The notes beneath the pieces were generated by a model that was not told the origin of the DNA, searched no databases, and was given only the letters and a program-made list of their open reading frames with translations. Both the position numbers and the translations under genes were made by a program. Below are positions 50,791 to 62,065 of a stretch of DNA of 64,000 nucleotides, piece after piece (position 1 is the first letter of the stretch; each line of letters begins with the position of its first letter). The stretch comes from Euglena gracilis. Its lineage: Eukaryota > Euglenida > Euglenophyceae > Euglenales. Where the stretch lies: NCBI GenBank assembly GCA_039621445.1, contig CP154956.1:72290914-72354913 (forward strand), in the 5' to 3' direction.

Positions 50791-52082
50791 TATGAACAAA
50801 TATGTGCACTACATAACACACACAACGTTTAATTTCACACCATTCAATGCAACAGAAAGGAAACTTTTTGGCTTTCTTCCCAGCACTAGAGCAGTATGAT
50901 AAAGAATATGTGTTTTTTTGATTATTTTTTTTAGCTTTGCATCAGAGATGCTATTACAATAATAGTATATGTAGCAATATTTACAATATATGTAATAACA
51001 ATAATAACAATAATAAAACAATCATAATAATAACAAGTGTGCCATACGGCAGTGGGTATTTCTTTTAAAACAGAAATGAAGGGGAACGCTTATTATTTCT
51101 ATTTGAGGGGTGGGGTCCATCGTCAATCCAGGAGACGCAGTCCCCCATGGTTGGTTTGAGCACCCGGGGTGAGGGTTAAGGTTAGGGTAGGTTTTGGCCC
51201 GGCCGGCAGTCTGATGGGTCGGCCAGGCCCCGCCCGGTTGGTGGCCTGGCACGACCTGGCCGGCGGCCTGGCAACCCAGCCTGCCCCAGCCGGCTGGCGG
51301 CCCGGCCAGGCCCAGCCCGGCTCCCCCATGGTTGGTTTGGGTCCCCTGGTTTTGGGTAATTTTCAAAAAAATCGATTTTTTTGACCCCCGGAAGGCAAAG
51401 AAAACAGCCAAGTCCTGTGGGAACCTTTTTTGGGGGCCCTTTTCGGGCCCAAAAACGGTCTGCAGAAACCGGGGGCATGTGGGGTGCATACAAGCCACTA
51501 GGGGGTCCCCCATGGTTGGTTTGGGTCCCCGGGGGGGGGGGGGGGCGTGCAGTGCTCCATCTGTTTTGGGAGCCCTCTGCTGGATGGCATGGGTCCCGGG
51601 TCGCAACTGCACACGTAGGTGGGTGCAACTGGGGGTTGGACCCCCAAATTTGAGGATTTATGCATTTACAGGGCTTTGCGGCCTGGGTCAAAAAAATCAC
51701 TTTTTCGAAAATTGCCTGTCTTGTGGAAAGTTTCACTTCACTTCACATCATGTCGACTGACTGTCATATCCCGGGAAAACCCTTTATTATCATTTGTACC
51801 TTTCGTAGTAGCAGTAGCAGTAGTAGCATTTAGGAGTCCCTATTTTTGGCCTGTGGTACCTCCTGCTGGTTGGACCGAACCTCCGATACCTACCCCCCCC
51901 CCCTGTTTGGGCGGCCACTCTCAATAAATTAGGTCCCGAACCCTGGCGGAACAGCGTATTTATACCTTCTGGTATGAACCACCCCCCGAATAGAATTGAT
52001 AAGCGCATAGTGATAATAATAGCAATTACAATAAAAATAAGAAGAAGAAGCAGAAGAATATATTATGACATATAATAATGCA
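50791..52082. other. Stretch without gene; GC-rich repeats at 51.1-51.6 kb
   Basis: CCCCCATGGTTGGTTTG recurs three times about 180 bp apart (51142, 51325, 51507). Between them 51200-51320 is very rich in GGCC/CCGG words. TAATAA-rich sequence lies at 50955-51030 and 52005-52080. Confidence 0.5.
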
Positions 52083-52089
52083 TATAATG

Positions 52090-52733
52090 CAGGGGGGAAA
52101 TGCGCTGCGCATTTTTGCGCATTTTTTTGCACATTTTTTGCGCATTTTTTCCATTTTCCTACTTTTTTTTTTTACACTTTTTGGAGGCATTTTGTCCATA
52201 TTGTCCATGTTGTCCACATTGTCCATATGCCAAAAACAAACTTGACATTGGTGTTCATCAACACCGTTCTTCAACACCAACCAAACCACATGCTCACCGA
52301 ATTTTGCCCAAGTTCAACTAACCCATTTCTATAACCAACGAACCCATTTCCGCACTTTTTTTCCACCCAAGGGACCTGCCTCAAAAAAAAACCCTTGGGT
52401 GATGAGGTGGGTATTCATCCAATGATGATGAGGAGATTAGGGTTTTCAGAGACCCCACATCGAATCCTACTCCCCTGGTCACAAGTAAGGGGCAACCATG
52501 GCTGACATTGTTGGTTATGGTGAACAGAGAGTGACGCCTTGCTCGTGCATTTTTTTTGGACCAAAAATGCCTTCATTTCAGCTGTTTTTGATGATTTTGG
52601 TTTAATTTTGGGCTTATTGTTGGAAATTTTTCTAAGTTCTTTTTTTCCCTTAGGAATGTACAAACTCGGCGCATTTTTTGTGCATTTTTTTGCGCATTTT
52701 TTCCGAGGGCCGTCCAGCGCATTTCCCCCCCTG
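52090..52733. mobile_element. Miniature element, 644 bp, 7-bp duplication
   Basis: The ends are CAGGGGGGAAATGCGCTG and CAGCGCATTTCCCCCCCTG, with TATAATG on both sides (52083-52089, 52734-52740). Subterminal TGCGCATTTTTT repeats follow each end. Related ends occur near 53438-53557 and 56515-56920. Confidence 0.85.
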
Positions 52734-52740
52734 TATAATG

Positions 52741-53560
52741 ATAATATATGCATGTGTGTATATGTGTATGTATATAAATATATATATATATATATATATG
52801 GAGGAATTGTGGGAGACGCTGCCAGTTTTTCCAGTTTTAACCCAAAATTCGAATTCAGACCACACCTCTGTTCAAGGGTTTGCCATGAGAGCCCTGATTC
52901 TCGCCAGCCCAAATTTCTAATTAAGCCTCAGAGGTCTTCAAAGAAAAGTACGATGGTCACATGTACACCCTCAAATTAGCTTGCAGTGTGGAATGTCTTC
53001 TTGAAGGAAGGGAAGAGGAAATGTGGTGGGTAAGTAGCCTGAGAATTTGAGAAACCTCCAACCTCAGAGGAGCAACCTCAACCTCATTTTGACCTGCAAA
53101 AATCGGTGCCTTGAAAAAAACAGGTAGGCCTGGTGGGGGGGGGGTCGGTCACCCCCCACCCACCAGGCTTTTGTTTAAGGACCCCGGCGGGGTCCACTGG
53201 CTAGCCATCTGTGGTGGGTGGGGGGGTTGACCCCTACCTGGTGCTGTGGTGGTGAAAAAACGTCGGCCACCCCCTCACCGAGCCTTCTCGTGTAACCCTT
53301 CTATGCCATTCCTGGGTGGGTGGGTGGGTGCGCACCCAGCAGGGGATCAATTGCTTCTATTTTTTTTCGCAATCTTTCACACTTTTAGAAATTTTTGCTT
53401 TGTATTCAGACAATTTGTTTATATCTCTCCAATGTGCAGGGGGAGGGGCAACGCAGTTTTTTGCGGTTTTTGATCTCAATTTTCCGCTTATTTGCATTTT
53501 TTTGTGTTTTTTTTGTCGCATTTTTCAAGGGTCCGTGATGCATTTCCCCTCCCTGTTTTT
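52741..53560. other. Stretch without gene
   Basis: A (TA) run lies at 52773-52799 and a GTCGAC-type poly-G/C block at 53130-53240. A short relative of the 52-kb element (CAGGGGGAGGGG...CCCCTCCCTG) spans about 53438-53557. Confidence 0.45.
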
Positions 53561-53629
53561 GGGAGGCCTCAATGAGAAATCCCCACCAATATGCAAGCCG
53601 CTGTAACCACAGAGTGAATCGCATAGACC

Positions 53630-53798
53630 TCACAGGATGTGGGATATGTCCTTTCAGACATTTCTTTGGACATTTTTAGCAATTGTCGCGGTTGCAATGT
53701 TCCTGCTTTGATCCGCTGATGGAGCTTTCTGCAGGCCTCTATTCCCACCACTGATGGACAAAGGTGGCAAAGTGGATTTGATTTTAACTGCAGAGTGA
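53630..53798 (-). other. Exon-like stretch, unidentified
   Basis: The minus strand has an acceptor ATCACTCTGCAG and a donor GAG-GTCTAT bounding an open stretch with ordinary composition (CHLCPSVVGIEACRKLHQRI, KMSKEMSERTYPTSCE). I recognise no family and no partner exon. Confidence 0.3.
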
Positions 53799-53814
53799 TG
53801 ATTCCATGTGTCAT

Positions 53815-54740
53815 CCCACCATCATCGTAGGTTCTGTCTCTGGCAGAGTCATTTCTTGGGTGATTTTCATGTTGAATGACCCCCTGATTTTCTCATTGAA
53901 TGACCACCCTCGATCATTAATTGTCCAGGACCACCCCCATGGTCAACCATTCTTCTTGGTGAATTTGGGGGTGTGGCTGATAGGAAAAAAAAATTACCTG
54001 GAGGGTGGATACTGTGTTGGAAATGAAAACAACAAATTATCTGGAAAAAATCAGAAATTTTCTGATTGCTGTGGACAAAAGTTTCAAATGAAGGCAGGAT
54101 TGAGGTTGAGGATTGGGAAAATGTTCCATTCATGTCCGGAGCCTCAACCTCAATGTCACTGCAATGTCCATTTCAAAAACCACAAACCGTGTAAAATGAA
54201 CTGAAATGGCTGCTTTCATTCTAACACCCTTCGTTCTATTTAACCCAAAATGCAGTGAATGAGTGCAATTAACAAAACCTTTAACATGTTATTTGTTGAC
54301 GTCAACCACGGAATGTTGACATGAAGTGCTGCACAAAATGGCACTTGGCCATTTGCACACCATGTATCATTTGATTTTCCCTAGACACAATTTCCGTTTT
54401 GTACGTTTCACCGAAAGAATCATTCATTTGGTTCAGTTTCTTTATTTTGGCTTAAGAATTCTCTGCTGCAATTAAAACCACAATTATTGTCAAAGACATT
54501 TAGGAAATATGGTGGTTGAAAGACCTAAAAAAACCTAACCTAACCAAACCTCATTCAAAAACAACCTGGAAAAAAAATCGCAAAAAAACTTTTTATTCGA
54601 CTTTTTTGCAAAACCTTTTTTTAGTTTTTTTTTTCTGCCCTGGCCATTAACCATAGCTTGGGGTCCTGACACCCCCCCCCCCTGTTCGTTAACTGCAGGT
54701 TAGGTTCGGTTAGTGGTTGTAGACAACAGTGGCAGTCGGG
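53815..54740. other. Stretch without gene
   Basis: CCTAACC words at 54535-54550; otherwise nothing recognisable. Confidence 0.45.
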
Positions 54741-54859
54741 GTGTGTATGTATGTATGTATGTATGCATGCATGCATGCATGTATGTATGTATGTATGTAT
54801 GTATGTATGTATGTATGTATGTATGTATGTATGTATGTATGTATGTATGTATGTATGTA
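54741..54859. repeat. (TATG)n microsatellite
   Basis: About 28 units, with four GCATG variants near 54763-54781. It ends exactly at the next miniature element. Confidence 0.97.
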
Positions 54860-55379
54860 TGGCAAGACTAACTCACTTGCCCCCCCCCCCGGGGGGAGGG
54901 CCCAGTAGTTAACCTGGGGGCGGGGGTCCCACTTCTCTCACCAACTCCAAATGTTGGTTTTCGCGCCACGATTCGCACATATTTTGTTTAATTTCGGGTG
55001 GGGTTCGGGTTAGAATTTGGAATAGGGTTAGGGTTACAGTTTAGGAAAAAAGTTGGGCCGAAATCGGGTCGAAATTCACACGCAAAATTGGACCGGAAAT
55101 TCGGCCTAAATTCGTCCAAAATCCGGCCCAACGGCCTGAATTTCCCCTAACCCGAACCCTTACCCGAACCCTAACCCTAATCCAAAACCTAACCCTAACC
55201 CTAATCCTGAAAATAACCCCATAATAACCCCGCCGGCGAAAAAAGTTACCGGCAATAGATCGGTTTCCCCAGGGAAACCAAAGGAGGGTCCCAGTAGTTT
55301 TACCTGGGAGGCCGAAGTCCCCAGTGGGTACAACTATTGGGCCCTCCCCCCGGGGGGGGCCAGTGAGTTAGTCTTGCCA
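54860..55379. mobile_element. Microsatellite-embedded miniature element 1, 520 bp
   Basis: Starts TGGCAAGACTAACTCACTTG and ends AGTGAGTTAGTCTTGCCA, with TA on both sides. The long inverted arms continue through C/G tracts and CCCAGTAGTT...ACCTGGG. The interior has GGGTTAGGGTTA on one side and CCCTAACCCTAA on the other. A TA duplication would suit a Tc1/mariner-type element, but the surrounding microsatellite makes TA uninformative. Confidence 0.85.
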
Positions 55380-55409
55380 TATATATATATATGTATATAT
55401 ATACATATA

Positions 55410-55457
<48 letters not shown>
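55380..55457. repeat. (TA)n microsatellite between two elements
   Basis: TA units with a few GTATA variants join the end of element 1 to the start of element 2. Confidence 0.97.
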
Positions 55458-55462
<5 letters not shown>

Positions 55463-55963
55463 AGACTAACTCACTGGCCCCCCCGGGGGGTCCCAGTAGT
55501 TTAACCTGGGGGTAGGATCCCACTTCTTTCACCAACTCCAAATTTTGGATTCCGCACCCCGATTTGCCGTATTTTCCGTTCATTGAGGGGGTAGGGCTGG
55601 GGTTAGGTGTTGGATTAGGGCTAGGGTTACGATTTAGGAAAAAAGTTAGGCCGAAAGCGGGTCGAAATTCATCATTAAAAGTGTCTCGGAAATTTGGCCG
55701 AAATTCGGCCGAAATCCGGATTTCCCCGAACCCTCACCCTACCCCGAATCCTAACCCTAACCCCCAACCCGAACCCTAACCCTTAACCCTAACCCTACTC
55801 CGGAAATTCGCCCCGAACCCACTCTGTCTTCAAAAAAATTTTCGCCGCGGCCCGGATTTCCCTGAGAAAATATGGAGGGGGCCCAGTAGTTTCACCTGGG
55901 CGGCCGAAGTCCCCGGTAGGTACAACTACTGGGACCCCCCCGGGGGGGGCAGTGAGTCAGTCT

Positions 55964-55968
<5 letters not shown>
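55458..55968. mobile_element. Microsatellite-embedded miniature element 2, 511 bp
   Basis: The same ends (TGGCAAGACTAACTCACTGG, GTGAGTCAGTCTTGCCA) and layout as element 1, in the same orientation, with point differences throughout. TA arrays lie on both sides. Confidence 0.87.
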
Positions 55969-55995
<27 letters not shown>

Positions 55996-56033
55996 TGCAT
56001 ATATATATATATATATGGCATATATATATATAT

Positions 56034-56101
<68 letters not shown>
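55969..56101. repeat. (TA)n microsatellite with ATATGGCATAT interruptions
   Basis: Pure TA apart from TTGCATA and two TATGGCATA words. Confidence 0.97.
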
Positions 56102-56106
<5 letters not shown>

Positions 56107-56355
56107 GCCATACTCTAAATGGACCCCCCCGGGGTCCATTTAGAGTGTCCAGGGGGGGTCCATGTTTTTTGCGTTATTTGATGGAATAGGTGCGCGATTT
56201 AGGCTTAGGGTTAGGCCTAACTTGTACACCTAACACCCGTCTATAAGTTAGGCCTAACCCTAACCCTAAGTCGTGCACATAACCCTATTCCATCATTAAA
56301 ACAAAAGAAACTATTTTCACCCCCTGCACACTCTATATGGACCGTATGGCTGCCA
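56102..56355. mobile_element. Microsatellite-embedded fold-back element 3, 254 bp
   Basis: Ends TGGCAGCCATAC and GTATGGCTGCCA next to TA arrays. It contains TCTAAATGGACCCC with its complement and an inner inverted repeat TGATGGAATAGG...CCTATTCCATCA with arms of ~50 nt rich in TTAGGGTTAGG. A further TGGCAGCCATAC end stands at about 56391, again in TA/CATA repeats. Confidence 0.8.
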
Positions 56356-56418
56356 TATATATGTATATATGTATACATATACATATATATGGCAGCCATA
56401 CATACATACATACATATG

Positions 56419-56450
<32 letters not shown>

Positions 56451-56453
56451 CAG

Positions 56454-56501
<48 letters not shown>

Positions 56502-57466
56502 GTATGCATAGTAAGGGGGAGGGAATGCATTGCATGTTTTTTGTGCATTTTCGGCAATTTTTTTGATTTCCCAAAATTGCGCATGCTTTTGATTTTTTTT
56601 TGCACATTTATTAGATTTTTTAATCTCATTTTTTGCTTCATGGCTGCTTATGATTTACCCAATCTTTCGCATTTTTTGACCATTTTTGCAAATCGTTTGC
56701 TTTTTTTTGAAAATTTCAGATAAACTCATAATTCTACACAATTTTTGTAAATTTGGTGTCATTTTTGCATGTTTTTGGCATTTTCGTGATTTTTGTGCCT
56801 CTTCTCTCAACTTTTTGAGCATTTTTTTGAGCATTTTTTTCTTCAAAAATGCGCATTTTTTGCGCATTTTTGCGCATTTTTTTCGAGGCTGGGCTGGTGC
56901 ATTCCCCTCCCCCCCTGTATTGACATCAGGATCGGCAATAATAATCATAGTTACAGGTGAATTGTCTTCACTCGGAGAGGTCTTCTCCGACAAGACTGGA
57001 GGACCTGAGCGTGCTGAGTGGGACCAATTCACTGAACAGGGTTGGAAAAGGCTGCTGGCTGGAAGAAAGCTGCTGGCTGGTGGACCCCTCCCCCTGGGGT
57101 GGGGTCAAATCATAATCAAAACCCCCGGCCCAATCCAGGGAAAATTCGACCGGACTTAAGAAGGAAAGCACAATTGTCATTGTTTGCCAAAACAAGTCGG
57201 TGTAATGGGTTCTTTTTATTAATTTAAAACAAATAGATAAAATTTGGGTGGGTTAAATTTTAAATAGAATTTTAATGGGGTTCAGAAGGGTACATTAATT
57301 CCGGTTGGGTAATTCCTAATGGGCTGCGAAAATTTTATTGCCACTCGACCCCGGGGGGGTCCACAGCCCGGCTAGGAGACACTGGCTGGAAGAAAGGTGC
57401 TGGCTGGCTGGACCCCCCGGGGGGTAGGGTGGGGTCTGGCTCCCTGATCGCCGAAAGCGAAAAATC
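56356..57466. other. Microsatellite and T-rich sequence without gene
   Basis: TA/CATA repeats run to 56502. GCGCATTTTT repeats and GGGAGGGAATGCA / GCATTCCCCTCCCC ends (56515-56920) relate to the 52-kb element. Pieces of the hAT-type interior (GCTGCTGGCTGGA) lie at 57045-57095 and 57385-57425. Confidence 0.5.
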
Positions 57467-58097
57467 CGTTACCGTTCAGCTGCCCAAAAGGCGGCTGGAA
57501 ATATATAATTATATACTATATATATATATATATATATGTATGTATATATATATGTATGTATGTATGCATACATATATATATGTATGTCTGTATATATGTA
57601 TATATACCTATATACACATATACATATATATGTATATATATATATACATACATATATATACATATATATGTATATATATGTATATATACATATATATACA
57701 TATGTATATATGTATATATACATACATATATATATATATACATACATATATATATATATGTATATATACATACATATATATATACATACATACATACATG
57801 CATATATATATATATATATATACATATATAGATATATATATATATATATATTATATATATGTACACACACACACAATCCGTTAACGTCCAGCTGCCCAAA
57901 GGGCGGCTGGAAATGTATAATTATATATTATATATATATATATATGTATATATAGGTATATATAATATATATACATACATACATATATATATATATACAT
58001 ATGTACATATATATACATATATATACATACATATATATAGTATATATAGTATATATATACTATGTATATGTGTACACATATATATATATATATATGT

Positions 58098-58130
<33 letters not shown>

Positions 58131-58165
58131 ATATAATGTATATGCATGTGTGTGTGTGTTTATAT
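57467..58165. repeat. (TA)n/(TATG)n arrays with a 55-bp direct repeat
   Basis: CAGCTGCCCAAAAGGCGGCT plus GGAAATATATAATTATAT at about 57477 recurs at about 57888 with few changes, each starting a long TA/CATA array. Open frames of Ile/Tyr here are repeat translations. Confidence 0.9.
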
Positions 58166-58184
58166 ATCAGATCTCCATTTAGTA

Positions 58185-58335
58185 TGCATCACCAAAAAAA
58201 ATTTACATATCACACGTATCACAGCCTAAAAGTTAATGTAGCACACATGTAGCACCAAAATTTTTTTAATGTATCATATTTGTATCACCAAACAAATTTT
58301 AATGTATCACACATGTATCACCAATTTTTTTTCGG
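58185..58335. repeat. GTATCAC array, left
   Basis: About four units of AATGTATCACACATGTATCA plus CCAAAAAAATTT, each holding the palindrome GTATCACACATGTATCAC-like. A second array with the same unit is at 59500-59640. Confidence 0.8.
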
Positions 58336-58821
58336 GATTTTTACGTTTTTACATCAAAATGTTTTTCCCTTTTTCTGTTCCGCTTTTCATCCTTGTTTCC
58401 TTGCCTCTCTGCAGACAAATGGAACATTTTTCTTGTGATTATGCTTTGGAGACATACCATTGCTTAACACCTCTCCCACCCCCCCCCCCGGGAGGTGACT
58501 GACTGGCTTTTTTCAGAGTGACAAGACCCCCTCCCCGGGGTCTTGTCTCCCCCCGGGGGGGGTGGGGTAGACCCGAAAATGAAAAGTGGCTGGCCTGACA
58601 CCGAAGGCGCCGGAATTTTTTTTGTATTTTTGAGATTTTTTGGCAATATTGCCTTGCCCACATAAGCACATTCAAGAGTGGCCAAGCGCCCCCCCCCCCC
58701 GGGGGGGGGTAAAGTGACTGAGTAGTTTTTTGGGAAAACGTGACTGACTGGTTTTTTCAGAGTGGAAAGTGACCCCCTCGGGGGGGGGGGGTCGCTAAGC
58801 AATGGTACGTTTGGAGGACAG

Positions 58822-59355
58822 CTAACGTGGAGCTGCACAACGTGGAGGACGAGTGCATCCCTGATTCGCCTGCTGGAGAGGGTTCTTCATCAGAATCTGC
58901 TCCCCCCAGAAAAGAAATTGAAAGTGATACTGCCCACCCAAAACGGAAATTGCCACCAGTTCCATATGGAATGGAAGAATGGCCGAGATTGGTTGCGTTT
59001 TGAAGCACCCCGTGGCATGTGTGCGCTATTTGCCATCAATTTTGTGAGAATCCAATAGTGATCCGGAAGTGATGGGGGTGGGTCAGAAAAGAAATTCTCT
59101 TGCAATGCCAACAAAGTGTATATTTTCCGTAACATCAAATCCCATAGCGAGGGAAAGTATCACCTTGCTGCAAAGTCCATGTTGAATCGACCACAAACAG
59201 GTCTGAGCCAATCCCTTATTCAGCTTCCGTCCGCTTTGATACCGCAAGCAAAGACGTTGTTCAAAACTGTTTTGTGGATGGTGAAGCATGGAATGGCCTA
59301 CCGAAAGCTTCGTTCATCGTTAGGCTTGCAGCAATTTGAATGGGGCGGTGTATGA
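58822..59355 (+). pseudogene. hAT-associated zinc-finger protein, N-terminal fragment
   Basis: An acidic, Ser/Pro-rich start (ELHNVEDECIPDSPAGEGSS) leads to DWLRFEAPRGM, a frame change, CAICHQFCENP, then in a third frame KVYIFRNIKSHSEGKYHL and PQAKTLFKTVLWMVKHGMAY. This order (Trp-Leu-x-Phe, CxxC, Asn-Ile-x-Ser-His-x3-Lys-x-His, then a hydrophobic helix) is that of the TTF-type zinc-finger region before the hAT/DUF4371 domain. Frame changes near 58990-59090 mean damage or unseen introns. The catalytic part does not follow. It lies between two GTATCAC arrays, and could be the relic of an autonomous partner for the hAT-type miniature elements, though nothing proves that. Confidence 0.5.
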
Positions 59356-59499
59356 TTTGTGCATGCGTTCAGCTACACACCTGTGGCCGTGAAGAAGCAG
59401 CCATGGGAACCTGAGTTCCTCAAGCCCGGGTAAGCAACATCTTATGTTCGTCTGTAAATTTTTTATCTTACAAATTTGTGTTTCACAACTTTTATTTTA

Positions 59500-59640
59500 T
59501 GTTTCACGAAGGAAAATTTGTGTATCACATATGTATCACTCAAATTTTTTTTCCTGTATCACATCTGTATCACCAAAAAAAATTAATGCATCACCAAGAA
59601 AAAATTAATGTATCACAGATACGTTGTGATACGCACTCCC
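59500..59640. repeat. GTATCAC array, right
   Basis: Four to five units (GTATCACATATGTATCAC, AAAAAAATTAATG) like those at 58185-58335, in the same orientation. Confidence 0.8.
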
Positions 59641-60689
59641 TGGCGGGCGGGTCGGATATATATGGTGTTGAATCTATAGATAATACAATATATATACACA
59701 CCCACACAGATATTATATAATTACATAATTAATTAATTCTCTATATAAGATATTAGATATTAGAGAAAGACAAGAGAGAGAGAGAAGTAACAGATAGACA
59801 GTAGTAGATGAGTATATATATACACAGAAGAGTAGAGATAGATATTCTATATAGATATATATATAGATATCTATACTATAGAGTTATCGATATTCTCGAT
59901 ATATATATATAGTATATATATATATATAATATAGATAGATATATCTAATCTATATATAGCTATATATATATATACCTTGTTGGGGGGCGGCCCAGCCCAA
60001 AACAATTTCTGGCCAGTTTGGTGCCACATGCAGCACCCCAATTTTTGTAAAGGAAAAGACAAACAATTGATATTAACATGACAGTAGACATCAGCTGAGA
60101 TGGCATTGCTTGTGCGAAGCCGGGATGGACGGGAAAAAAGTGGTCAAAAATGGCCAAAATCGGTCATTTTTGGTACCTTTTTTGGGTTTTCACCCCAAAA
60201 AAATTTGCTGGAAAAATGCATCCCAGCAGCGTTTGAGGTTTTTTGCTTTTTTTTTTGGGTCTGGGACCCCTGTGGGGTTCAGGTTCATCAGCACAGTCAA
60301 TTTTTACACAACTTGTTTTTGTCTTTCACAGATTAGTTTTAAATTTTGTTTGCAATTTATTGTTGTTCTGTTGCGATCCTGTCCAATGTCGCATCCCAGC
60401 AGCTTGTTTGCCATTCAATTCAGCTGACAATCAGCATTAACCTACCACTCATTTGATTCAGGCTCAGACTCAGGCACCGCATCTCGAAGAGGATAAGTCC
60501 TGTTTTCCCCCAAATGCATATTCCAAATTTTAAATTTGAGAAAGGATTGCGGAAAGCAATTTCCGATGGAACCCCAAATGAACGTTTTGTTTTCCTTTTC
60601 CAATTTTACCCTCGTGGGAGTGGGCTGAACAGACTGCGAGGTCGGTGTAGGGGAGTTGCCATGGGGAGGGGGTTGACCAGGCATTTTGG
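59641..60689. other. Stretch without gene
   Basis: 59690-59980 is mostly AT-rich simple sequence (TATATA, GATATAT, AGAGAG). From 59990 to 60680 I see no coding signal; GCATCCCAGCAG occurs twice (60218, 60390). Confidence 0.45.
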
Positions 60690-61120
60690 GCTCCGCATTT
60701 TGCCCTTGTGAGGCCAGGCCTTGTTCGCCGGCGGTTTGTTGCTTGGATTTTGTTACGCTGGGTCAGGAGGTCCCGCTTGGTACCTTTTTTCGCCGGAGTT
60801 GGCTGACTCTGAAATTGCCTTTCGACACCAAGAAGACAGGAGCGCCAAGTACATGTCGCAGAACTTCGGGAAAAAGTGAGGACAGCAGGTGTGAACCGTA
60901 CTCCCTCGAGGAAAACCAACAAGGGAGGAAGGGACACCTCGGGCTCCGCACTTTGCCATTGTGAGGCCATGCCTTGCTCGCCGGCGATTTGTTGTGATTG
61001 TTTTGGTGCGCTGGGTTAGGAGGTCCCGCTTAGTGCCTTTTTCGCCGGAGTTGGCTGATTCTTAACTTGCCCTTCGACACCCAGAAGAAGGGAGCAGAGT
61101 TCGCGAACGAGGAAGAACTG
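60690..61120. repeat. Direct repeat of about 180 bp, 253 bp apart
   Basis: GGCTCCGCATTTTGCC, TTGTGAGGCCA, GGAGGTCCCGCTT, TTCGCCGGAGTTGGCTGA and TTCGACACC recur in order at 60688-60840 and 60941-61090. The repeats lie just upstream of the retroelement ORFs and may be its left terminal sequence. Confidence 0.75.
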
Positions 61121-61203
61121 AGAAAAGAAGTCAATATCAATTCCATATCCAGAAGAACACGAACCAGACGAAAATCAATTGAGAATTCAATTGTCAAATT
61201 TCA

Positions 61204-61812
61204 ATGTCGACTTCGATGAGCAATGCAGTGGAGAAGAAATTGGAATTATATGGCCACGGACGTCCTGGAGGAGTGGCCGCAGCAGCTGGAGACCTTGGAG
61301 ATGCGGTCAACACGTGGCAAACCGTGGCCGTTCTTCCCACCCAGCCCCCCACCCCAGAAATTTCACAGCCCAAACCCCCCCCCCCCCCAGTGACGGCCAC
61401 GGTCCTTGGACCACTGTGGCCAGAAGGCCCAGAAGACAGAAGCCAGCCCCAGCCCTTGGTGGGCAAAGACTGGGCCATGGGGGCCCCAAATGCTGCACAA
61501 TTGGACCATCAAAGCCCACACATCAGGGGCATCTCCCCCAAAGGCGCCCAGCAGCCTGGGCACCAATTGGCCAGAAGATGGGGAGATGGAATCAAGGCCA
61601 AGGAGGTCAACACCACAGGGGCCATGGGGGCCAGTGTCACAAGCAAATCCCCTCAGGAAGGGGCAGAAAAGGTCTGTCCAACCCCCCCATTCATCTATCA
61701 CAAAGCCCCTCTCAAGGGGACAAGGGGAGGCCACAGCAGCTCCCCCAGATTTCCAATGGGGTTGGAGGCCAAGAAGAAATCAAGGCCTGGAAGACCACAA
61801 GATGGATTATGA
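61204..61812 (+). CDS. Gag-like first ORF of the DIRS-type element (putative)
   Basis: A 202-aa frame from ATG (MSTSMSNAVEKKLELYGHGR) that is Pro/Gly/Ser-rich with no zinc knuckle. DIRS elements have a poorly conserved first ORF in this position. Three overlapping frames are open here because the sequence is poor in stop codons, so I cannot be sure which is used. Confidence 0.4.
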   Translation: MSTSMSNAVEKKLELYGHGRPGGVAAAAGDLGDAVNTWQTVAVLPTQPPTPEISQPKPPPPPVTATVLGPLWPEGPEDRSQPQPLVGKDWAMGAPNAAQLDHQSPHIRGISPKGAQQPGHQLARRWGDGIKAKEVNTTGAMGASVTSKSPQEGAEKVCPTPPFIYHKAPLKGTRGGHSSSPRFPMGLEAKKKSRPGRPQDGL

Positions 61813-61849
61813 AAAAGAATTTATACATGGAAACCTTGGAGACCAGCAG

Positions 61850-62065
61850 GGTGGACCCACAGTGGCCACCAAGAAGCTAAGGATGCTGCTGGAGAAATCC
61901 CCCGAGGGACCCACAGTGGCCCTCTGCCAGCAATGGGGGATAAAGGGACCCACAGTGGCCCTTTCAATGACCTAGCCCCAGGAGGAAAAGGGACCCACAG
62001 TGGCCCTTTCAAGGACCCAGCCCCTGGAGGCAAAGGGACCCACAGTGGGCCTTTTGGAGGGAGGG
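61850..62065. repeat. Tandem repeat encoding GTHSGPF
   Basis: GGGACCCACAGTGGCC recurs five times (from about 61906) at 40-56 nt spacing. In the RT frame it gives KGTHSGPF repeats at residues 4 to 45. Confidence 0.85.

Noticed and set aside
50180-50899. Open frames of about 190-220 codons on both strands (Ile-His-Thr-Tyr and Met-Tyr-Val-Cys repeats).
   Set aside because: They are translations of the TATG microsatellite; all frames are open because the unit has no stop codon.
57429-58150. Long Ile/Tyr-rich open frames.
   Set aside because: Translations of TA and CATA repeats.
58455-58806. Miniature element with TACCATTGCTTA/TAAGCAATGGTA ends.
   Set aside because: The ends pair but no duplication longer than TA is visible, so the boundaries cannot be fixed.
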